From Heterotrichella gracilis (lineage: Eukaryota > Sar > Xanthophyceae > Tribonematales > Xanthonemataceae): a DNA stretch of 64,000 nt. Positions 47,101-56,000 of the stretch are shown piece by piece. The position numbers and the translations under genes were made by a program. How positions within the stretch are numbered: the stretch's first letter is position 1; each line of letters begins with the position of its first letter. The notes beneath the pieces were generated by a model. That model was not told where the DNA came from. It saw only the letters and a list, made by a program, of their open reading frames with translations, and ran no database searches. The stretch is taken from the NCBI GenBank assembly GCA_032358255.1, contig JAULBX010006220.1, positions 61,973-125,972 of the forward strand. The letters are read 5' to 3'.

Positions 47101-48818
47101 CCCTACCAGTGGGTGCATATCCCAAACGCAAACACCGCACAGCGATGCACCTGGTTGTAGGCCCCGCCGCTGCACTGCAGGCGCAGCTCGCTGCAAATGC
47201 GGTCTCGGAGGACCGCCTCCCTTGATGCTTGAATGCTGATTCCATCGCCTTGGGGAGCGCCATCGGCGCAATTACCTCTTTGGTCTTACCCAGCAGGCAA
47301 CACTCAATAAAGTCTTGACACTTTTCGAAAAATAATATTATTATTCTTAAATACACAGAGGATCCAGGAATGTTTTCAACAGTCGAAAGGGAATCACCCA
47401 TGGCTCATTAGACTGGGTGAATTCTGTACGGTGTTAACCTCCATTTGTCTACTGTTCTGGTTAACAGGAATTTTCGAGACAGTCATGAGGGAGCCAACCC
47501 GTGCTCATTAGACTGTTAACACAGGTCCAATACCTCACAAATCTGCTAATTGTCCCAGGTCGCCGCGGAGCCCAAGCCCAAGGCGGCCTTTGTGGACGAC
47601 GACGCCATCTCCCCCGATGATGATGCAGCAGATGACGACATGCCGGTCATGCTGGCACCCGAGGGTGGCGACGAGACCCTAGCGGCGCTCAAGAACCGCA
47701 GGGCCCAGGTCGCGGTTCAGCAGCGGGAGGAGCTGAAGGACAACGCCAGTGCGGGTGTGAATGTGGCGCTGCAGATCATGCGCATGGTGGAGGGGTGCGG
47801 GGCGGCGCCCTCGGCGGCGGACCTGCTCATGCTGGCCAAGGTGGGTGGTGGTGGTGGGAGGGGGGTTGCCACTGAGGGGGCAGGGGGAAGGGGGTGTGGC
47901 TGAGCCTAGGATGGGTGTTGCCTACAGCATAAACCATGCGTTATTTGAGAAGATGCCATTTGCGGGCATCATCTGCAACTTGGAGATCACAAGCGGTAAT
48001 TGCCATTGCCGATTCATGTATGGATGTTGAAGACAAGCTGGAATGAGGGTTTAGACTATGATATCTAATTTGCAATATCATTTAATGGCAAACATAGTTT
48101 TATTGAAGTTTTTGGCACTCAATATATAATCAATGTAATATTTCACAAATTTCATGTATCAATCACCATTTTCGTGGAGTTTGTTCTACACTGACGGGCT
48201 TCCTGTATTCATGTCCCCCAGGCCACGGAAGCTGAGAAGAATGTGTCGGCTGCCTGGAACCTGGTGAAGCGCTTTGCGAGCAAGGGGGCGGGGGAGGTGG
48301 AGGTGTACGGAGAGGAGACAGTGACCTACCTGCTCAACCTGTGCACGCGCGCGGTCCTGGATGGTGAGCAGATACCCAGTTTTTGATGTTGCGCATCGTC
48401 GATGCGCGCCCCTGCTTGAGCCTGCGGCACAGCCACACCTCTGACACCCCCACACACACATGATGCAGTACGCACCCCTCCATCTCCTGACCTTCAAGTT
48501 TCAAACCCTTAATTCAAAACCCTAAACCCTTTGACATGTGCCTCTGGCCCACCACACCCCATGAACTGACCCCTCCCCCCCTCCCCTGCAGCGCACGAGA
48601 CCACCATGGCCCTAGAGTTCCTAATGGACGCCGAGGGTCTTGGCCTGACCCTAGAAGCCGAGCTGCAGCGCGAGGTGATGGCCAGGGTGGAGGAGGAGGA
48701 AGGGGCCAAGGCTGCTGCAGCGCTTGGTGGGGGGGCCAAGGGGAGGGGGGCACAGGGACCGGAGCCTGAAGGGGCGCAAGAGGAGAGCGGCGTGCAAGAA
48801 CCTGCAACGGCTGCATGA
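41120..48818 (+). CDS. PTAC3: pTAC3-like plastid transcription protein (PPR repeats + SAP domain), complete
   Basis: Fifteen exons: 41120-41318, 41577-41627, 41919-42060, 42254-42432, 43157-43359, 43757-43858, 44241-44396, 44775-44924, 45160-45225, 45306-45609, 45879-46135, 46507-46773, 47559-47840, 48222-48363 and 48592-48818. They total 2727 nt, or 908 residues, close to the length of plant pTAC3. The N-terminus is Ser/Thr/Arg-rich with few acids, as in a chloroplast transit peptide. Exons 4-8 encode PPR-type helix pairs (for example AEDILQDMVDAGLAPG-RAYHGVI and EAVFASMRRAGLPP). Exon 11 holds a SAP DNA-binding motif (KLTVNELRVELKARGL-E-GNRKELYKRV). Acidic stretches follow in exons 12-13. 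Plant pTAC3 associates with the plastid-encoded RNA polymerase. Exon 9 is short and the least certain. Several exon edges are duplicated into introns. Confidence 0.9.
43326..43532. repeat. Exon-5 donor segment of pTAC3 repeated four times with telomere-like spacers
   Basis: The exon end CAGTACGTCACGCGAGGCC-TGCAG/GTGGGG (to 43359) recurs at 43406-43429, then more truncated at about 43473-43486 and 43508-43529. Each copy is followed by a donor-like GTG. Between copies lie GGGTTTAGGG-type stretches. The first intronic copy is preceded by TTCAG, so it forms a 24-bp in-frame block with acceptor and donor. Confidence 0.85.
44378..44526. repeat. Exon-7 donor segment of pTAC3 with intronic copies
   Basis: The exon end AACGCGCTGCTGCAG/GTGCG (to 44396) is echoed at about 44447-44466 (AATGCGCTGCTGCCG/GTGG) and more weakly at 44498-44526 (CAATGGGTTGCTGC...CCG/GTG). 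GGGTTTAGGGTTT lies between the first two. Confidence 0.6.
46383..46550. repeat. Duplicated acceptor and exon-12 start in pTAC3
   Basis: CCAATCCCCAG/GCCGSCCGCAAGGCCATC and the following CCCGCCGACCTGGTTG occur twice, at 46383-46432 and 46495-46547. The second copy opens exon 12. The first has an intact AG acceptor but runs into a TAG after 25 codons with no donor before it, so I read it as intronic. Confidence 0.85.
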
Positions 48819-49534
48819 TGTGTGCAGCTGATGGCAGCGGGGCAGTTTTGACAAGCGGGGTGTCATTGTACCTTGGCATGCAGGGTGTATACGTAGGCAT
48901 GCCTGATGTGCAGCTGATGGCACTTTGACCAGCGGCTTCTCCAATCCACTCCATCAATGTTAAAGGATCCTCAGGCATGTTGTGCCAGTGAATACTGATT
49001 CTAGGAGTGTGCAATTTTTCATTACGTATTGCTAGTGGCATTGTGAGGTCTGGGGACCAGCAAGCATTGAGTTGGGACAACCGCTAGGCGTTAGTAATAC
49101 TATCAGACACAAGCATCACCACATGTCATGGCGTTGCGGTGTCGCTGTATATATCTACAAGTTGATCCGTCACGCTACTGTAGCAACTTATAACAAGGAA
49201 AGTTTCACCATACTACGGGTTTGCCCCACAACTACTGTAATTAACTCACGAGTAGATCTTAGTTTGCGCAGCATTGCCAATACCCAACCCGCGTTGAATA
49301 AATGATATCACATATATGGCGTTCAACAACTCGTAATTACGACTTGTTTATAAACTCGTGATCAATGATGACATCAATCACTGCCAGAGGCGGTAGGCTG
49401 GCTCATCAGAGAGTCTCACTCTTGTCCCGTCCGTGAACAGGGGCGTACCTCAAAACTGAATGCTGAGAAGAAGAAGAAAGAAAAGTGGCCAAAGGCGTAA
49501 ATGCTGAATTGTTTTTTCAGGTGAATTGTATCCA

Positions 49535-49650
49535 ATCAGGGCGGCCCCTCAGCCAGCCAGTCCCCCCAGGGTTCCCCCCCATTCCCTTAGGTGGCCAGCG
49601 CCAGCAGGCCTAAACCCTAAACCCTAAACAGCAGCGCTGTCACAGTTGCG
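49535..49650. repeat. Dispersed copy of dynein-gene 3' sequence interrupted by telomere repeats
   Basis: This stretch matches 52775-52862 and the dynein terminus at 53029-53060: GGCGGCCC-TCAG, a C-rich run, then AGGTGGCCAGCGCCAGCAG. There it is broken by about 22 bases of (CCCTAAA)n (49609-49629) before resuming with CAGCAGCGCTGT. Confidence 0.8.
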
Positions 49651-49663
49651 CTGTCACAACGGT

Positions 49664-49756
49664 TGCGCATCACCCACGGACACCTAAAGGATACCCATCA
49701 CCTCAAGGACGCGTCAGTGGTGGGTATCCCTCAGGTGTCCATGGGTGATGCGTACG
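49664..49756. repeat. Inverted repeat, arms about 35 bp
   Basis: The left arm (about 49664-49701) reads CGCATCACCCACGGACACCT, then AAAGGATACCCATCACC. The right arm (about 49719-49754) is its near-perfect complement, GGTGGGTATCC, then GGTGTCC and GGGTGATGCG. The loop is about 17 bases. It could form a hairpin or cruciform, or be a small folded element. Confidence 0.85.
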
Positions 49757-50838
49757 CCCTCAAGCACACCTCAAGGACACCTCCAAACAAAATCACGAAT
49801 TGCTTTTCGATACCGCACGGGCTAACCTGCACGATTTTCTTGCTGTCACTAAATAAGGTGTAGAGAAATTGCGTTTTGGCGCCGCCTGTCCTGGCACATG
49901 AAGCATGCCATGCCATGCCACTGGCAAAGGCCACTGTTTTTTTGTTCCATGTTTAGAGTGCCCAACACACCCAGGCACCTTTTCAAGCGCTTGTGTGCGG
50001 CCATCCAGGCTGTGCGTGCTGCTGGGAGCTGGGATGGGGCCCCATGGGGTAGCAACCTGCATGTCCTCTGTAGTTACGGGCGCTGGGAAACCCCTGGCCT
50101 GATGCTGGAGGTCCACTGTTCTGCCTGAGATGATGTTCTTCACGCCAGTGCAGTGTGTGGCGGTCGTCTTGAGGGCGGTGGCAAGGCTACAGTGGAGGGG
50201 GTTGAGCTGCTGAGGGGTGGGCTGTTGGGATGGGCTGGGGATTTGAGCTGCACGGGAAGCTGGGAAGCTGTTGTCGAGGGCTGCCTGGTATCTGGGCTGG
50301 TGGTCTGGTTCTAAAAAACCACCTGGCACCCCTTTCTGCGAAAGGGCACTTGCTGGGCAAGCGCAAAGCCCTTCTTTCCCCTGCCCAAGGGCCTGGGTCG
50401 GTGGGACGCCGCCGCCGCCGTCGGCGTCAAAAACGCGCTTGCACTTTTTACGGGAACTCGTCTGCCTACTGAAACGGCGGGAACCAAGCAACACGCTTCT
50501 TTCAAACCGTACAAAAGCTTTTTGCACCCGCGTCGAAGAGCAATCTAGCAATCAGTCTTCTACGTGTGATCCCGTCATTCCTCTCGTCTGCGGTTGCGTT
50601 CAAACCCTCGCACAATTTGCTCCTGCGACCACTTTCAAACCTCTGAACCAGGCAAACACCTTGTAACCCGGTCCGCTCTGAAAGCCTGTGGCGACGTCAG
50701 TGAGGCCCCAAACAAGCACCCAGTACCGTAGTCTTGAAGCACACATAGCCTACAGTGTTATTCTGTTTCCAGTCTCCAACCCATTACTGGTCGCTGCCCA
50801 CTTTTGAAACCTTTTGCCGACACCCGTGTCCCTACACC

Positions 50839-52036
50839 ATGGACTCACGGCGTTTGAACACGTACAACCTGATGCCCCGCAACCCGCATGACCGATACAG
50901 CAAACCCTACCTGGTGCTCAAAAAATCTGGGCGGAGGCTGACCATGGACGGAGAGGAGGGTAAGGCTGTGCTGGACGCATTGATCCAGAAGAGCCGCATC
51001 TTCTCCAAGCCGAGGGTGGACTTTCGGCCCACCAGCACCACACCCGGGCCCCGAGCCTGGAGGGAAGGAGGGGGGCACACCTGCGCACCACTTTGTGGTG
51101 ATGACCAGGCGGCATCCAGGTGGGGAAAGACAAGCACATGCATATGGGTCTGTCCCGCGGAAACGCGCTTGCAAGGGTGCACGTGCGTGGAATGTGTGAC
51201 ACCTTCCGTTCCTGATGCTACTGTTGCTGGGTACTGACGCCCGTATCAAACCCTGCAGGATGAAGGACCAGCGGGTGGTGAACATTTATGCCTGCCAGCC
51301 GCGTTGCGTGGAGTGCCTTGCTTCCACGAGCGTGTCGTCGCTGGGGGACGTCGTGGCGGGAGAGTTGGCTCAGCCCCTCACTGCTTCCTCGCCCATGGGT
51401 GCAGCGGACTCACCGCCAGAGACACCGCCGAGGAGCCTGCCGGTACGTGCACCAATCAAAGCTTTTCTTGTTCCCAAGTTGCAACTTTGCGCAGCCAGCT
51501 GCCATGCGGTTGTGCACGTGCATGCCTTTGACCAGGCGCTTTGCCCTCCTGGCCAGTTGCAACCCGTCAGTGGATATCTAATAAACTCCCCAGCCCACCA
51601 AACCCCGTAATTACCTCGTGCATATCCAAGCTGTGTAAGCTGTGCTGCTGTCACTGGTTCTTACCACCTCCATTGACCCACCTCCCCTTGCCCCACACAT
51701 GTACAGGCAGGCACAGCCCACACACCCACCACCACCACACCCTCAAGCCCAACACCTGCCACACCCCGTTCAACCAAGGTCCCTGTATCGCTCTTCCAGA
51801 GGCTTTCCAACTGGCTCAAGGCCAGTTCCGCCAGGGCCAGTGGCACCGCCACCACCACCCCCGCCACCACCGCCACCACCCGCACCCAGCACCCAATAGT
51901 CGCAAGCACCACCAGCCCAGCCCTGTCCTCGCACGAGGCCGACAGGATCTACCGGCTGATGTGCGATGCCTGGTGGGGCCCGGGGGCGGAGGTAGTGCCT
52001 CCCGAGTTGATGACGGTGGCACCAGTGTTGTCTTGA
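50839..52036 (+). CDS. Unrecognised three-exon gene, about 264 residues
   Basis: Exons 50839-51119, 51259-51442 and 51707-52036 join in phase with consensus signals (AG/GTGGGG, CCTGCAG/G, CCG/GTACGT, TGTACAG/G) and end in TGA. The N-terminal part is basic and compact (SRRLNTYNLMPRNP, then KPYLVLKK). Exon 2 has three close cysteines (YACQPRCVEC). A long Thr/Pro/Ala-rich low-complexity linker in exon 3 leads to an acidic C-terminal helix with Tyr and Trp (HEADRIYRLMCDAWWGPG). I recognise no family. The clean phase closure and the change from low-complexity linker to ordered-looking ends argue for a real, probably lineage-restricted gene. Confidence 0.6.
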
Positions 52037-53028
52037 CCACGTGAACACCACCAACAAGTCTGACCTAGCTAGGCGCGCTTGGTCTATTCACAGCTGCCAA
52101 GGCCTGTGCCAGGCAATTACTTCCCAATAGTTCCATTGTACAGCGCACGTGCGACTTATTTCCCATTGCACTCCAGGATGCGTGAGTGAATGTACTACGC
52201 TGATCAGAAACGTCCTGACACAAAATTTTATTGTCACAAATCCCAAACAGAATACTTTTCGCTTGGCAGTTTGACTGCCGCTGTCATACACTAGGGAAAC
52301 TGTGTTTCCTTTCATCTTCTGTGTGCTTTGTTTCATTTCTTTGTTGGCTGTGCAGCCAGTTTGTAGCTTGTTGTAGTTGTAGCCTAGTGTAGCCTCTAGA
52401 GACAGCAGTTCATAGGTATCGATAGGTATGGGTACATTGCCCCGCCCCAATAGCTTTTCCACCACCGTGTTCTGTGGCAGGGTAGCTCAACTTAGGTAGA
52501 CTCAGTCTGACAATTTGCAGTGGCAACAGTGGCAATAGCATTCACTGTGACTCTGATGTACATGGCTACACACGCCTGAGGTGTGACTGATAAGACCCCG
52601 AACAGTAATGGTCCACTACCATCGGCCTGCGTTGCTTGACTAAACGCCAGTGGCATTGCTTGCTGTAACCATGTAGCACACACCACACTCAAGGGTACAG
52701 TAGCAGGCAAAATCAAGTACTGCTATGCTATCTAATGTGCGTGCTTATCATGATACCTATTCACATTGAAGAAAGGCGGCCCGTCAGTTAGCCACGGGCA
52801 ACCTCGCCCCCAATCCCCACCCCGGAGGTTGCCAGCGCCAGCAGCAGCGCTGTGCCCCGCATGAGTTAACACGCGAACTACTGGCACTTTAAACAATAAA
52901 AAAATATCTCCCGCACATATCCCCCTTCAGGTGGCCAGAGCCAGCAGCAGCACTGTGCCCCGCATGAGTTAGCATGTAAATTATTTGCATTTTAAACAAT
53001 AAACAAAATCTCCCGCGCATATCCCCCC
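52037..53028. other. Convergent spacer with two extra copies of the dynein 3' end
   Basis: About 1 kb should hold the 3' UTRs of the unknown gene and dynein. Its right end (52826-53028) contains two tandem copies of the dynein C-terminal coding end plus flanking A-rich sequence. The rest has no recognisable feature. Confidence 0.6.
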
Positions 53029-53060
53029 TCAGGTGGCCAGCGCCAGCAGCAGCGCTGTGC
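52826..53060. repeat. Three tandem copies of the dynein terminal-exon end, unit about 100 bp
   Basis: GGTKGCCAGMGCCAGCAGCAGCRCTGTGCCCCGCATGA occurs at about 52828, 52930 and 53033. The third is the real end of the dynein coding sequence. The intervening parts also match (TTTAAACAATAAA, then ATCTCCCGC-CATATCCCCC). The duplication therefore spans the stop codon and the start of the 3' UTR. Confidence 0.92.
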
Positions 53061-56000
53061 CCCGCATGACCCAGTGGTCCGGCTCCCTCCCGCCCGCCGC
53101 CAGCTCCACCATGGTCTGCAGGCTGGGCCGCTCCCGCGTACCGGTGCGCAGCGGGTACAGGTACAGCGGGCAGGCGTAGGTGGTGGGGTGGGCGCGGTGG
53201 TGGTGGCTGGGTCGCTCCACTGGGCGGAAGTGCAGGATGGGCATGGGGGTGAGGAGCTGCATGGGCTGGGGCTCGCACAGGCAGGCGTTGGCGGGGTCCC
53301 ACCCAGCGCCCTCAAGGTGCAGGCCCTGCGTGGTAAGGATTTAGGGTTTAGGGTTTTTGATGATAGGGTATGGGTGCACGTGATCGCATGAGGGCAGATG
53401 TTTTCTGCGCTGCACTATACGCTGCATTATTGCTGCGCTTTAATATACTTACTGACGCATCTTAATTTGGTGAACTCCTCTACGGTGACATGGCACAATG
53501 TTTTTTCTTTACTGATTTTGTCCATGGGGGCTATGCGTAGTTGCTATGCCGCCTATGCACGGTTTTGACATTTCTTTTTCTTTTCCAATGCTGTGCCCAC
53601 CTTGACGTACACCCCCTCGGCCGGCCCCTCCTCAATCTCCTCCTCCCGCTGCGCCACCACGTGGAACTCGAAGCACAGCCCATCCACCGCCACGCCGCTG
53701 CGCCTCGCTGCAGTCTGGAGCACCGCCGTGAGGAAGGCTGTGGGGTATGTAAACACAGACAGGTCGTACACGCGGGGGTAGGTTGAGGTGGCCCATGTGC
53801 GCAGCACTGCCAGGCGCCGCACCAGGTCGGCTGCCCATGCGTTGAGCGGCTTGAGGGAGGGGTAGGCGCGTTGCCAGGTGGAGGGAACCTGTGCAGGCCG
53901 AGGTGTGTGGCTGAGTCAGCCGCAACAGCGCACATGGCAGGGGACGCAGTGGGCAGAGGAGTAATCCTCCTTGGTGTCCTACTTTTCCTCAACCACCACC
54001 CGTTCCATGTCCTGCTTCATCAGTTAAGTTGAGGCCTTAGGGTCAAGGGTTTAGGGTTTGTGTTTCACCTTGTTGCTGAGCAGCGCCTCCGCCACCCTGT
54101 CCATGCCCTGCCTTGGGCTCACGGTACAGGGATAGGGTTTAGGGTTCACCATGTTGTTGCAAAGCGCCTCCGCCACCCTGTCCATGCCCTGCCTAGGGTT
54201 AAGGGTTTGAGGTTTGGGGTTTAGGCTTTAGGGTTCACCTTGTTGTTGCGCAGCGCCTCCGCCACCTTGTCCATGTCCTGCCTAGGGTTGAGGGTTTGAG
54301 GTTTGGGGTTTCGGGTTTAGGGTTCACCTTGTTGTTGCGCAGCGCCTCGGCCACCCTGTCCATGTCCTGGCTCATGACCACCAGACCCTGCAGGCCCCGC
54401 GCCACCTCCCCGCAGGCGCGCCCAACCTCCGCCAGCAGCGCGTTGTATCGCTCCAGCTCCTGCATAAGCACCGTGTGCAGGGCGGAGGGGTCCCCGGCCT
54501 TGGCGCAGGCCACGGCGGGCAGGTCGAAGGGGGCGGGAAGCTGCACCGAAAAGGAAAGAGGTCAGGGGAGTGTGCAGGTAGCCGGATACAGTGCGTGCCT
54601 TCTGGAATGGCCATTGCTTGGAAGCCCTTCAAACGTTTTGCCAATTGTGTGCACCAGCAGCTGCAATGTGAGTGTCTTTTATGGCTAGCAATGTAAGTTC
54701 TCGTACTCTTGCATTTGGCTGCGTAGTAAATGTTGACACAATAACTATTAAATTTCACCTGCTTCAGTAGCTCCCCGGTAATGCCCAGCACGCCATCCTC
54801 CTTGCCTCCCGCCGCGCCCGCCACCACCTGCTGGGGCTGCAGCGACGTCAGGCAGTCGAGCAGCAGGTTGGTATCCTCGATCTGGTACGAGATCTCGGCA
54901 TTAGGATGCTGCCCAAACGCCTCGGGCTTATCAATCCCAGGGAGCACAGCGATGAAATCCCTGAACTGCGCCAAGGTGGTGGCATCGGGGATGTGGTACT
55001 GGGGCAGCGGTGAGAGCGGGAAGTTTGGTGTGGTGATGGCTGCCTCGCAGTAGAGCTGGTTGAGGTAGGAGTTGAGCACCCGCCGGTCCAGCTCGTCTGT
55101 CACCCTGCCCCCGTAGTTTGCTTCAGCGATGAGGTACTTGAGTGCGCGCCAGGGTGTGTCGTGGTAGCTGTCCAGGTAGGACTTGAGCAGGTCGTCGGAG
55201 ACCTGGGTGTGAGGGATGCAATTATTGGACATATATGAAACTGTTACTATAATTAAAAATGGACATTCTACTTTGTTTTCTAAGATGAATGACATTTGCC
55301 TAAACCCCCATGGATCAATAATTTGTTTGATATTCGACAGATGTTTCTAATTTGATTAAATGCGTAATGCTTGGCTGTGGTATATAGAACGGTGTATAGT
55401 AGCGCCAATGTGTACTCTGAGCACTATAATATTATTTATCCATATGTTCGTCAATAAACACAAGAGATGATGGGTTTACCTTGAAGTCGGTATCATTGAA
55501 ATCATATGGGATATTCAGCCCCAGCGTCCTGAACTTGCGGCGTTCCAGCAGCACCGCATGGAAGTACGCCAGTGCAAACACCAGGCGCCGGTACTTGGTC
55601 TGGGCGCGGCACTCTGCAAACTCAGTGTCGCTGATGCTGTTGTACAGCCGCAGCAGGTTGGCACGAAGACCCTGCAACCCAACATGGCCATGTAAGCACT
55701 TATATTGCCACCATGGAGACGCTCTGTGCATCACATCAGTCAATGGCACTGGGGGTGACCATTCAAAATCGGCTTGCTGCTGATGTCATGTGGGAGTCAC
55801 TCAATGCCGACCTTTAAATTTACAAAGAAAAAGGGTATAAATAAACTAAAGAAAATATTTTAAAAAAGGTTATATATTCATAAACTTTACATAATTTAGT
55901 GCCTAACTAAATGGAATACGTTAGATTTTGGGGATGAAAGTATTTCTTTATGCTGCGCTTGTGAATGACGTGGGCATGCGCGAATGGGACCAGTATGCAA

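Larger units (their letters stand above)
48819..50838. other. Spacer between pTAC3 and the unknown gene, with repeats
   Basis: Two kilobases include the pTAC3 3' UTR (a TGTAA at about 49235), a dispersed copy of the dynein 3' end carrying a telomere-repeat insertion, and an inverted repeat; both repeats are listed separately. A minus-strand open frame spans 49793-50551 but has no recognisable domain and no good start. Confidence 0.55.

Noticed and set aside
49793-50551. Minus-strand open frame of about 250 codons as a gene
   Set aside because: No good ATG start, no recognisable domain, low-complexity composition and no spl junction support; it may simply be an open stretch in GC-rich DNA.
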